From Bidens hawaiensis (lineage: Eukaryota; Streptophyta; Magnoliopsida; Asterales; Asteraceae), in the NCBI GenBank assembly GCA_021521415.1, contig JAIQDT010005834.1, positions 98,434 through 162,433 of the forward strand: a DNA stretch of 64,000 nucleotides, written 5' to 3'. This document shows, piece by piece, positions 11,613 through 20,985 of the stretch. A program made the position numbers and the translations under genes. The notes under the pieces are model-generated. The model was given only the letters and a program-made list of their open reading frames with translations, was not told where the DNA came from and ran no database searches. Every line of letters begins with the position of its first letter. Positions within the stretch are counted from its first letter, which is position 1.

Positions 11613-12011
11613 GGCACCCCGACAGTCATTCTAGAAACCCTAATAATAACAAAACATATTCAAAATAAACACAAGTGTCAGAACATGTCTTTGAGTAAAC
11701 ATAATCCGTTTTCGAGTAGACCTGGTAATCAATGAGTGTTCTCGGAGCATTCTTTGTGTAGACTTTACTTGGAATATTTTCATAAGAAAATATTCCTCCC
11801 AAGCAGACTTTAATCTTCTTAATGTATTGGAAGGCCCCGTTACCGGTTCCCTACTATGGACGTTGGATTTACTCATTAACATAGTTCTAAATATCAGAGT
11901 TAATAAATACGTTCGCGGAATATTAAAAAAACATTCAAACATTACATTACTTAACCATTAATTGTTGTCTCAACGAGCATTCAAATCATTTAAACATAAA
12001 ACTTTGTCTTT

Positions 12012-12440
12012 TGTTGGTGCATAATGTCAGTAGTTCATAGTCTAGTGTCTGTAATCGAGTCTGTAATGTTTAATTATGTTTTGTATGTTTAAGCGAAGTT
12101 ACTGACAAGTTCGCTTCCAGGCGAACTTGTTAGTCAAGCGAAGTTATGGACAACTTCGCCTGAACATGCCACGCGAAGTTGTCGTGTATTTATATACCTA
12201 GCTTACGGCTTGGTTAGGTTAATCGTGAAGTTGTTTGTTTCAGTAGTTCGAGTTCATTTGTAACGTGAGGACGAGAGTCTGTAACAGTGATATTACATCA
12301 CGTGTTTGAGTTATAATATATAACGTGTGTTCGTTTCGTGTGTTCGTGTGATTCGTGTTCTATACTCGTAACGATCTACGCAGGGATTCCGCACCTGAGT
12401 TGATCGAGATATCTCGTGCGATCCGTCCAGAGAACCTACA
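12012..12440 (+). repeat. 5' LTR of Sirevirus B
   Basis: 429 bp, starts TGTTGGTGCATAATG and ends AACCTACA. It contains five or more copies of GCGAAGTT or its complement (12094-12180) just upstream of the TATA-like TATTTATATA at 12187-12196. It ends two bases before the PBS. Confidence 0.93.
12187..12196 (+). promoter_or_regulatory. TATA box of Sirevirus B
   Basis: TATTTATATA follows the palindrome cluster in the LTR. An identical copy lies in the 3' LTR near 24178-24187. Confidence 0.5.
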
Positions 12441-12442
12441 AT

Positions 12443-12454
12443 TGGTATCAGAGC
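12443..12454 (+). promoter_or_regulatory. Primer binding site, initiator tRNA-Met
   Basis: TGGTATCAGAGC, complementary to the 3' end of plant initiator tRNA-Met, two bases after the LTR end. Confidence 0.92.
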
Positions 12455-12635
12455 ATTTGCTCGATTGTGTGGTGCGTGATATTCCGCGGGTGTAGAAATC
12501 GTCCCGTTTCGACTATTCGCGGGACGTGTTTTTTGTGTTTTTGAGTCAATCTTACCTCGTACCATCGTATTCAAGCCTTTGCACCGTCAAAAACCTCGTA
12601 AAATCCAGATTTCAGATCTGCAAAAACGTCTGTGT

Positions 12636-12875
12636 TCATCAGGCGAAGTTGCCGTCAGGATACGTAGGGTTTCGGCGAAGATATAAGGTTAAGCGAAGTT
12701 ATCCACAACTTCGCCTACCTTCTCAAGTTCGCCTAACTCAGCGAAGTTCTCTACAACTCCGCCTACCTCCTAAGTTCGCTTACCTTAAGCGAAGTTAATC
12801 ATCTGCGAAGTTCTTCAGCGAAGTTAATCAGCGGCGAAGTTAAGGCTTAAGCGAAGTTATCCGTAACTTCGCCTA
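12636..12875 (+). repeat. GCGAAGTT palindrome cluster in the leader of Sirevirus B
   Basis: About ten copies of GCGAAGTT, AACTTCGC or close variants occur in 240 bp between PBS and gag. Several pair as inverted repeats, for example 12851-12873 with a 9-bp stem and TCCGT-like loop. That same 23-nt sequence recurs at 20727-20749 in the 3' region. The remaining leader (12455-12635) has no such motif. Confidence 0.85.
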
Positions 12876-12924
12876 CAGTACTTTTTAGAAAATTTTTTGA
12901 TTTTTTGATTTTTTTCGGGTTTCT

Positions 12925-15561
12925 TTGTTTTCGAGAAAGATGTCGTCAATTAACATCTCTGAGTTAGTAAAGATGGAAGTAGAAGCAGGGTCAGCTACTA
13001 AGGCCCCAAGGTTGCTGAAGGGAACCGATTTCGTTGCATGGAAGGATCGGTTCATACAATACGTCAAATACCAGGATGCGAAGATGTGGGTATGCATCCA
13101 GGATGGTTATATTCCACCAGTTATGGAGTATGAAGGTCGTGATCAAATCAAAAAATATAGCAAAATGGAAGAAGAAGAGAAAAAGATGTATGAGGCCGAG
13201 AGCAAGGCTCATGCTGCTATTACTATGGCTCTTCCACAAGAGATCCTTCATACGTTTAGAAAGTACACGTCAGCAAGAGAGCTTTGGGAAGCTCTTGAGA
13301 ACAGATTTGAAGGGAATGTAGGAATCCGTGCTTCAAAGATAAAATTGCTCAAAACCCAGTTCTCAGTCTTCAAGTATTTGAAGAATGAATCTTTAGATGA
13401 TATTATTACTCGATATTACCATCTGATGACTGAATTGAGAAACTATTCAATTTCCTACCGAGAAGAAGAAATAGTTGAGAAGCTTCTAGATGCTCTCCCA
13501 CCAAAATGGGAGATGTACACTGTGCTGATGAGGGAAGACAAAGACTTTCCCACATATGATCTAGAAACGGCAGTCAACAAGCTCAGAACCTTTGAGCTTA
13601 ACATGGTCAGAAAAGAGACACCTATGGATCAGGTTCAAGATCCAGGTATGTATGGAGCTAAAGTCAACACTAGCTCAGGATCGAAGACTGAATCTGCTGC
13701 CTACTACTCGAAGGGAGAGTCGGGCGCAAACTCATCACATGAGGGTCATGTGTCAGTCAACACAAATGGTGATGTTTGCTATGTAGCAGGTGGATCGAGT
13801 GGTTCTCAACCCCAGGTAAGCAAGAGTAGTTGCTCTCCAAGTATTCCCAGCAACAACTACTCCAAGATGCCTATGAGTGTCAAGTCTGCTGAAGAGCAGT
13901 TTGGTCTCTATGCTTCTTTTATTGCTTCCTATGAGAACTACATTCAAGGGAAGGTTGTTGATCCAGCTATGTTGGATGAAGATTATGACCAGATTGATGC
14001 TGATGATCTGGAGGAAATGGATCTGCAATGGCAGATGGCTATGATCGTAAGAAGAGTGAAGCGGTTTATGAGAAAGACATGGAGAAAGTTTGTCGGTGGA
14101 AAGCCAGGGTTTGACAAGACGAAGGTGAGATGCTACAATTGTCAGCAAAACGGTCACTTTGCAAAGGAATGCAGGAATGAGCATGTGGAACGAAGTCAGA
14201 GCAGGTCTACACAGCAAAGTGGGGGTTCTAAAGATTATAGTGCAATGATTTCCAGAGGAGATGGAGAATACAACTGGAACTTGCATTCTAAAGAAACTTT
14301 TGAGCAGGCAAATTCGGCGAAGGTTGAAACTGAAGAAAATGAGAAGGTTACCGGAGAAGAAAAAGCTCTTATGGCAGATGTTAATGACCAGCTCTCCGAG
14401 GTATGTTCTAAACCTATATGTTCTAAATGTGAAAACTTGTCCGAGCTATTAGCAACTATAACTGATCAGTATGTTAGGTTGGATGCTGAATTTAAAACCC
14501 TAAAAGAAGATCATCATTTTACAAAAGCAAGAGAAAATAGCTATAAAGTCAAAATAAAAGCCTGTGAAAAAGATGTTAAAAGTCTAAAAACAAAACTTGC
14601 TGAAAAAATTGAAGTGATTGATTTAAGCTATGAAGTTTTGGAAGAAAAAACCAAACTAATTGCTGATAGAGAAAAACAGATTGCTGATCACCAGGTAAAA
14701 GTGGTGGAACTGAATAGAAAACTAGAGCAGTTCAGAAATTCCTCTGCTATTCTTGATCACCTTGTTAGTGATCAAGGTTCCTCTGCTAAGAGAGGAGGAA
14801 TCGGTTATCATGAGGTTCCACCACCTTATAATCACAATTACACTTTTAACCCTAGTGTTCAGAAATCTGTTGACTTTGAGGTTGCTCAGACAGTACCAGT
14901 TAAAGTAACTTGTAAAGAACCAAATGTTAGTGGAGGCGAAACAAGTTCGCCTATTTCAAGTGTTAAAATTTCTGATCCAAGTCCAGTCTCATCGGATTCG
15001 GATAAGTCATCCGAGTCTGGTAAGGCAAAAGAGGAGGTGGTATTACCCAATGGTGGAGAGAAAGATAAGACAAATAAAAAGAGTACTCCACTAAACCCGT
15101 ACGTCCCACCATATGTGAGACGAACGGGCGTTAATAAAGCCTCGACATCTAAAACACCGGTTGATAAAAAAGTTGAGCATAGGTGTTGTTTTAGGTGTAA
15201 TCAATTAGGACATCTTGTTGCAGATTGCCCTCTGAAGCAGCGATTCAGAGGTGTAAGGCCTACTAAAACTGAGAATAAGCCTAATAGTAATAATCATGCT
15301 GCTAAAAATGAAAACCATTCAAAATTCAAAAATGTGACTAATTCAGGTTTTCATAGAAACAAATCTCAGTTTTACACTGCTAATAACCAAACCACAAGCT
15401 ATAATTCTTTCAATTCACAAAGGTTTGGAAGGCCTCACAATCAATCTTCAAGGAGATATCCTAATAGGACTTACAGGAATTATCCAGAGACTAACTTTGG
15501 AAAGCCAAAGTTTGGGATGTATAGATCCAAGACCAATTGGTCTTGGGTCCCTAAATTCTAA
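12925..15561 (+). CDS. gag: Gag polyprotein of Sirevirus B
   Basis: 878 aa, opening with MSSINISELVKMEVE; the ATG at 12940 is preceded by an in-frame ATG at 12925, which gives the longest frame. Residues about 25-230 form a copia-type gag (UBN2-like) domain with 'FVAWKDRFIQYV' and 'ARELWEALENRFEG'. A CCHC zinc knuckle (CYNCQQNGHFAKEC) lies near residue 403, a Lys/Glu-rich coiled coil near 495-610, and a second knuckle (CFRCNQLGHLVADC) near 755. The C-terminal 100 residues are Asn, Arg and Ser rich and end WSWVPKF. Gag forms the virus-like particle and binds genomic RNA. Two knuckles and a long tail are typical of Sireviruses and exceed the usual copia gag. No internal stop. Confidence 0.92.
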   Translation: MFSRKMSSINISELVKMEVEAGSATKAPRLLKGTDFVAWKDRFIQYVKYQDAKMWVCIQDGYIPPVMEYEGRDQIKKYSKMEEEEKKMYEAESKAHAAITMALPQEILHTFRKYTSARELWEALENRFEGNVGIRASKIKLLKTQFSVFKYLKNESLDDIITRYYHLMTELRNYSISYREEEIVEKLLDALPPKWEMYTVLMREDKDFPTYDLETAVNKLRTFELNMVRKETPMDQVQDPGMYGAKVNTSSGSKTESAAYYSKGESGANSSHEGHVSVNTNGDVCYVAGGSSGSQPQVSKSSCSPSIPSNNYSKMPMSVKSAEEQFGLYASFIASYENYIQGKVVDPAMLDEDYDQIDADDLEEMDLQWQMAMIVRRVKRFMRKTWRKFVGGKPGFDKTKVRCYNCQQNGHFAKECRNEHVERSQSRSTQQSGGSKDYSAMISRGDGEYNWNLHSKETFEQANSAKVETEENEKVTGEEKALMADVNDQLSEVCSKPICSKCENLSELLATITDQYVRLDAEFKTLKEDHHFTKARENSYKVKIKACEKDVKSLKTKLAEKIEVIDLSYEVLEEKTKLIADREKQIADHQVKVVELNRKLEQFRNSSAILDHLVSDQGSSAKRGGIGYHEVPPPYNHNYTFNPSVQKSVDFEVAQTVPVKVTCKEPNVSGGETSSPISSVKISDPSPVSSDSDKSSESGKAKEEVVLPNGGEKDKTNKKSTPLNPYVPPYVRRTGVNKASTSKTPVDKKVEHRCCFRCNQLGHLVADCPLKQRFRGVRPTKTENKPNSNNHAAKNENHSKFKNVTNSGFHRNKSQFYTANNQTTSYNSFNSQRFGRPHNQSSRRYPNRTYRNYPETNFGKPKFGMYRSKTNWSWVPKF

Positions 15562-15575
15562 TCTTTTGCTTTATT

Positions 15576-18500
15576 GTGCAGGAACAGTTGAACAGGGCTG
15601 CCAACAATCTTTGGGTTGTAGATAGCGGCTGTTCCCGGCACATGATGGGTAACAAATACTTGTTACACGATTTGAAACCTGTTCAAGGAGGGAGAGTGAG
15701 CTTTGCCGGTGAAAGTGGAGGCAAGATTACAGGAATGGGAACGGTGTCGAACGGAAAGATGACATTGGAGAAAGTTAACTTTGTAGAAGAATTGAAGCAC
15801 AATCTGCTGAGTGTGTCGCAGATCTGTGATAAGGAGTACACCGTTCATTTTACAAAGAATGAGGCGATTGTGTTGCAACCTGGTTTTCAGATACCAGAGG
15901 AGTGGATTGTGATGAAGGCTCCACGTGAAAGGAATACATATATTATGGATATGAGGTCGACTGAAATGGCCACGGAAGAATCATGCCTTATGACAAAAGC
16001 GAGCGAATCGGAGTCCGAATTGTGGCATAGGAGAATGGGGCACATTTATCTTCGGAAGATGAACAACATTGTCAAGAATGGACTTGTGCTGGGCGTTCCC
16101 TTGAAGAATTTCAATTTTGAAGATAAATGTATAGCGTGCAAGAAGGGAAAGCAGCACAAGAAATCCCATCACACCAAGAAGGTCAATTCTATTGTCAGTA
16201 CTCTAGAGTTGCTTCACATGGATCTCTTCGGTCTCGTGAATGCAAAAAGTCTAGGAGGTACTTCTTATTGCTTGGTGATCACTGATGACTACTCACGATA
16301 TTCGTGGGTATATTTCCTGAAATCAAAAGACGAAACGGCTCAGATGGTGAAGAATTTGATTACCAAAGTTGAGAACGTTATGGATAAAAGGGTTAAGTTC
16401 ATCAGGAGTGACAATGGAACGGAGTTCAAGAATTTTGAGATGGAGATCTTCTACCTTCAGAAAGGGATTGAACACCAATACAGCGCTCCGTATACACCGC
16501 AACAGAATGGAGTGGCTGAAAGGAAGAACAGAACATTAATTGAAGGAGCCAGAACAATGCTGGCTGATTCGAAGCTTCCTGTGGTGTTTTGGGCTGAAGC
16601 TGTTGCTACAGCCTGTTATGTTCTGAATAGAGTCTTAACTGTTAAAAGACTTGGTAAAACGTGTTATGAGCTTATGCATGGGAGAAAGCCCAACTTGAGT
16701 GGTCTTGAACCATTCGGGTCCCATTGTTCGATTTTAAAGACAAATTCTAAATTTGGTGAAGTAGCCGATGAAGGAATCTTAGTCGGTTATGTTGTTGGGA
16801 CTCCCAACAGACGTGTCTTTAATACATCGACCAGCAAGGTTGAGGTGGTGTGTAACACCGATATCACAAGTTACCAACCGCCAAAACCAAGCAACGGACC
16901 TGCTGAGTTTTTCGACTATGTTAAACTTTTTAAGTCTTTTAACATACCGTATTTGGATATTGCTGAAGAAGAAGAGAGAGTTGCTACGAAGATGATCCTT
17001 GATGAGGAAGAAAACCTATTGCAAAGACAGCTGATCGATAAATGTCAACCTTCCTCATCAAATGCTGTCGATACCCCTGCTACCTCGACTGAAGAAGAAT
17101 TTTTCAATCCATTTCACTCTCAGCATGAAACAACCATTGACGAGCTCTCTTCTAACTTGGAAGACAATTTGCATGTTGGTTCTGTTCCGACCACGAGAAT
17201 TCATAAAGATCACCCTTTGGAGAATGTGATTGGTGATGTGTCCTCCGGTGTACAAACAAGACGTAGCTTGAATGAGCACACCTGTGTTTACACAAGCATC
17301 AAGGAGACAGGGATAATCAACGAATGCTTGTACACCTGCTTTATCAGCCAGATTGAACCGAAGAATTATCAAATGGCTCTCAAGGACAGCTCGTGGGTCG
17401 AAGCTATGCAAGAAGAGTTGGCTCAATTCAAGAAACTGGAAGTTTGGACTTTGGTTGAAAAACCGAAGCATGTGCATGCGATAGGCACAAAATGGGTGTT
17501 TAAGTGCAAGAGAGATGAGAAAGGGATTATCATAAGAAACAAGGCGAGGCTAGTCGTTAAAGGTTTTAATCAACAAGAGGGGATTGATTATAATGAAGTG
17601 TTCGCTCCTGTCGCAAGGTTGGAAGCCATTAGATTGTTTTTGGCGTTCGCTGCTTATAAGAAGATGAAGGTATTTCAGTTGGATGTGAAGAGTGCGTTTC
17701 TGAATGGGAAAGTTGATAAGGTAGTGTATGTTGAGCAACCTCCGGGTTTTCCTGACCCAGACTTTCCTGATCACGTGTACAAGTTAAGCAAGGCATTGTA
17801 TAGACTACATCAGGCACCTCGTGCCTGGTATTCAACTTTATCAGATTACTTGCTTGAAAATGGGTTTGAAAGAGGGAAGATAGATAGCACGTTGTTCTTG
17901 AAGAGAGATGGAAGCGACTTCCTGCTGGTGCAAGTCTACGTGGATGACATTATCTTTGCTGCATCAAGAGTCTCCATGTGTCAAGATTTTGAGGCCGTCA
18001 TGAAAAAGAGGTTTGAAATGAGTGCTATGGGTGAACTAACTTTCTTTTTAGGATTGCAGGTTGATCAGAAGAAGGATGGGATGTTCATTCATCAGACCAA
18101 GTATGTCCATGATGTGCTCAAAGGCTTCAAGATGGAGGATAGCACTCCATTCGACACTCCAATCTGCGTCAATCACAAATTGGGTGCTGAGTCAGACGGT
18201 GATGCAGATGTGGACCCAACTCAATATCGGGCTATTATAGGTTCTTTAATGTACTTAACTGCTTCTAGGCCTGATATAGTGTTTGCTGTTTGTCTTTGTG
18301 CACGCTTTCAGGCAAACCCAAAAGAATCTCATCTGAAGGGTGTGAAGAGGATACTGAGGTATCTCAAGGGCAAACCGAAGCTGGGGTTGTGGTACCCGAG
18401 AGGAGGAGACTTGGAGCTAGTCGCTTACACAGATTCTGATTATGGAGGGTGCAATCAGAGTCGGAAGTCAACAACTGGAGGATGTCAGTTTCTTGGTGGC

Positions 18501-18884
18501 AGATTGGTGTCGTGGCAATGCAAGAAACAGACTTCGGTCGCAATTTCAACCTGTGAAGCAGAATACATGGCAGCATCCAACTGCTGCTCCCAGGTTCTTT
18601 GGATTCAACAACAGTTGCGCGACTATGGTCTGAATTTCTTACTTACTCCTATTTGCATTGATAACACAGCTGCTATCTCAGTAACTAACAATCCCGTGAA
18701 GCACAGTAAAACTAAACATATTGACATACGTCATCATTTTATACGGGATTGTACTGAGAAGAAACTGATTGTGCTTGAAAAGGTGGATACGCTTGATAAT
18801 TTCGCTGATCTTTATACTAAAGCGTTTGACAAAACAAGATTTCAAAACCTTATCGAGCTGAATGGGATGATCAATCCCGAGTAA
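15576..18884 (+). CDS. pol: Pol polyprotein (PR-IN-RT-RH) of Sirevirus B
   Basis: 1102 aa of uninterrupted frame, open from 15555, in a different frame from gag and overlapping it by 7 nt. Visible domains: aspartic protease DSG near residue 16; the integrase HHCC finger from 'LWHRRMGH' near 148 to 'CIACKKGK'; integrase catalytic D near 216 (HMDLFG), D near 278 (RSDNGTEF) and E near 315 (GVAERKN); reverse transcriptase with YVDD near 787; RNase H with 'AYTDSDYGG' near 951, 'CEAEY' and 'CIDNTAA'. The order PR-IN-RT-RH defines Ty1/copia. All catalytic residues I can check are present. The annotated start is a GTG just before GAACAG; a splice-acceptor-like TTTTGCTTTATTGTGCAG ends at 15581, so expression may use splicing or frameshifting. 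Confidence 0.93.
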   Translation: MQEQLNRAANNLWVVDSGCSRHMMGNKYLLHDLKPVQGGRVSFAGESGGKITGMGTVSNGKMTLEKVNFVEELKHNLLSVSQICDKEYTVHFTKNEAIVLQPGFQIPEEWIVMKAPRERNTYIMDMRSTEMATEESCLMTKASESESELWHRRMGHIYLRKMNNIVKNGLVLGVPLKNFNFEDKCIACKKGKQHKKSHHTKKVNSIVSTLELLHMDLFGLVNAKSLGGTSYCLVITDDYSRYSWVYFLKSKDETAQMVKNLITKVENVMDKRVKFIRSDNGTEFKNFEMEIFYLQKGIEHQYSAPYTPQQNGVAERKNRTLIEGARTMLADSKLPVVFWAEAVATACYVLNRVLTVKRLGKTCYELMHGRKPNLSGLEPFGSHCSILKTNSKFGEVADEGILVGYVVGTPNRRVFNTSTSKVEVVCNTDITSYQPPKPSNGPAEFFDYVKLFKSFNIPYLDIAEEEERVATKMILDEEENLLQRQLIDKCQPSSSNAVDTPATSTEEEFFNPFHSQHETTIDELSSNLEDNLHVGSVPTTRIHKDHPLENVIGDVSSGVQTRRSLNEHTCVYTSIKETGIINECLYTCFISQIEPKNYQMALKDSSWVEAMQEELAQFKKLEVWTLVEKPKHVHAIGTKWVFKCKRDEKGIIIRNKARLVVKGFNQQEGIDYNEVFAPVARLEAIRLFLAFAAYKKMKVFQLDVKSAFLNGKVDKVVYVEQPPGFPDPDFPDHVYKLSKALYRLHQAPRAWYSTLSDYLLENGFERGKIDSTLFLKRDGSDFLLVQVYVDDIIFAASRVSMCQDFEAVMKKRFEMSAMGELTFFLGLQVDQKKDGMFIHQTKYVHDVLKGFKMEDSTPFDTPICVNHKLGAESDGDADVDPTQYRAIIGSLMYLTASRPDIVFAVCLCARFQANPKESHLKGVKRILRYLKGKPKLGLWYPRGGDLELVAYTDSDYGGCNQSRKSTTGGCQFLGGRLVSWQCKKQTSVAISTCEAEYMAASNCCSQVLWIQQQLRDYGLNFLLTPICIDNTAAISVTNNPVKHSKTKHIDIRHHFIRDCTEKKLIVLEKVDTLDNFADLYTKAFDKTRFQNLIELNGMINPE

Positions 18885-20235
18885 CCATGCTTTTCATGTT
18901 ATATCTAAAAAAAAAAAAAAAAAAAAAAAAAACGTCACTATCGCTTAAAAATATGTCGGTTGCCTCAGTTTGAAGGACTTGTCTTCGGATATGTTTTGGT
19001 CCTCATTTTCTACTTGTAGAATTTGAGGATAGCCACTAACCAAAGGACTGAAAGTGACCGGGGCGGTTTATGATGAGTTTTCATTCTTTCGCTTAAAATT
19101 AGTCGATCATACTTAGTTAGAAGGACACATACTAGTATGTGGTCGGTCCAGCTGATCCATTGGATCTTCGGGATAGCCGTTTACCTGAAGACTTTGTTTT
19201 GGTCGGGGCGATTAATGTTAAAATTTTTAAAAGGGAAATGAAATTATTTTTCAAGTCTGCTACTTCGTAAGAAGTTCGTTTGCTATGTTTAACAGAAAAT
19301 TGATCCAACCTTGGAAAATGATAAATATACTGATTCTGTGTACTTAACTAGTGAAGTTATTAGGCTTAAAAGGCTTTAGGACAGTTATTGTATGTCATGG
19401 TAGCTTTTTATGGTGCGTAAAAGTAGATGTGATACAAACTAAATCTACTTGATTTTACGTGGAAACTCCTTACGAGTTTTGCATGTCTTCATATATATCT
19501 TTCCGAATGATAGGCAGAAAAGCGATTACCCAGTCATACACGAGCCCGTAAGTGTTCTGATTCCCGTGAAGATAGCGTTTCAAGAAACTGCAGTGATCCA
19601 GATTCGGGACTTGCAGTTGTTTACTACTCTGAAGTCTATGTAAATGTTTATCATAAAAAAAAAAAAAAATAATTATGAGTTATGAAAACATTCTAGAGCT
19701 GAAAATGTCAAGACTTCTCAATCATGGAGTAAGAAAGAGAACGGGAAGCAGATGAAGAGTACTTACAAACTTAATCAGACACTATGGGTCGAGGTCAATT
19801 CGGGGTGACTTGGGGAAAGCCAAATATGCTTTGAGAATAGATAGGAGGCATCATAATCTCTGAGTTGTTGCCCACTTAAATTTTGAGGCATAATTGAACC
19901 TAACTCGTATCACAGAAATGATGAAAACCATCTTAAGTTATTTACCTGCTTACAACCTGTTTCTTTATGTCATAATACAGCTAAACACGGATCTATGTGA
20001 CAGTCACGTAATTAGTATGATTTCTGTTCGGATCTTTTCTAAAACGTAGTAGTCCCTATCGAGACTGAAATTTGATCCCTTATACTTTAATTTTTAAAAG
20101 TTTCTTGTACTTAGGTAGTTTTATAATTTTGTATCTGGTTAGTTGGACTTGATCGTGTCATTTAATTCTTAAAGGGAAGTTTTAGAACTTAAGTGCAAAA
20201 TTTTCGAATTATAAGGTTTGATTTTGTAAATATAG
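18885..20235 (+). other. Non-coding region between pol and ORF3 of Sirevirus B, first part
   Basis: No ORF of note. It has an unbroken A-run of 26 bases (18907-18932) shortly after the pol stop and a 14-base A-run near 19656. 'TCGCTTAAAA' recurs at 18950 and 19089, and 'ggtcggggcg'-like phrases at about 19056 and 19201, suggesting weak diverged repeats. Confidence 0.6.
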
Positions 20236-20950
20236 GCGAAGTTGTTAAACAGGCGAACTTGTGAATAACTTCGCCTAGGCGAAGTTAACCGTAACTTCGC
20301 CTGTATAACAGCGCCCCTATATATGGATTTTCAAAGGTCATTTGTTCACTATTCTCAAATATCAGCGAACTTATTCCGAAAATTCCAGCGAACTTGTCTC
20401 ATAAACAAGCGATCTTGTCCGTCGATTTCATCTTTGTTCTTTTTCTCAGTTTCCGTTACGTTTCAAGGTTCGTGGTGTCGACATATCGTATAACACATGT
20501 TCTTTCTTGTTTATCTAAGGTCGTGTCGAACCGTTACGAAACCTCGGACCGTCGGATTTTTGAAACCGTTTTTCAAACTTGTTTTTACGTGGTTGTGAAC
20601 AACCTGAACGTCTAGACCATCATAAAATCGAGTTTTACGGAGTCCACAATCGTTAAAATCGCCAACTGCACGTCGTTCGAAATCCTTACTGTCGCCGATT
20701 CAGATTCAGGCGAACTTAAGGTTTGGGCGAAGTTATCCGTAACTTCGCCTGGGTCTAAACTTCGCCTGAGGCGATGTTGTGGTGAGGCGAAGTTAACATT
20801 AACTTCGCCTGGACCTTTTTAACTTATCAGTTATTAGACGAACTTAAAGCTGAAGTGAAGTTGTTCCCAACTTCGCCCCAACTTTAACTTCGCCGATACA
20901 TATTTTATCACAACTTCGCTCATGGTAACAAGCGAACTTGTGTTATACCT
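20236..20950 (+). repeat. GCGAAGTT palindrome cluster in the 3' non-coding region of Sirevirus B
   Basis: At least fifteen copies of (G)GCGAAGTT, AACTTCGCC or the variant GCGAACTT. The strongest inverted repeats are 20278-20301 (10-bp arms, 4-nt loop), 20727-20749 (9-bp arms) and 20786-20809 (11-bp arms, 2-nt loop). The same word is in both LTRs and the leader. Palindromic motif clusters upstream of ORF3 or the PPT are a reported trait of Sireviruses. Confidence 0.85.
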
Positions 20951-20985
20951 TAACGTTTATCTAACTTGCTTCGTTTGTTGCAGAT

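Larger units (their letters stand above)
10642..11827 (-). repeat. 3' LTR of element A, distal part with internal tandem duplication
   Basis: The plus-strand sequence begins TGTCAGGACCG at 10642, so the minus-strand LTR ends in CA. The LTR continues at 26476 after the nested insertion, because 'cttcttaatgtat' (to 11827) joins 'tgtatccaaactttg' (26476) exactly as in the uninterrupted copy at 11175-11195. A segment of about 638 bp is duplicated in tandem: unit 1 at about 10888-11525, and unit 2 from 11526 continuing across the insertion to about 26824. Confidence 0.75.

Noticed and set aside
12443..12454. tRNA-like sequences (TGGTATCAGAGC) here and at 44521, 57123
   Set aside because: Only the primer-complementary 12-14 bases are present, always next to an LTR end; these are PBSs and not tRNA genes.
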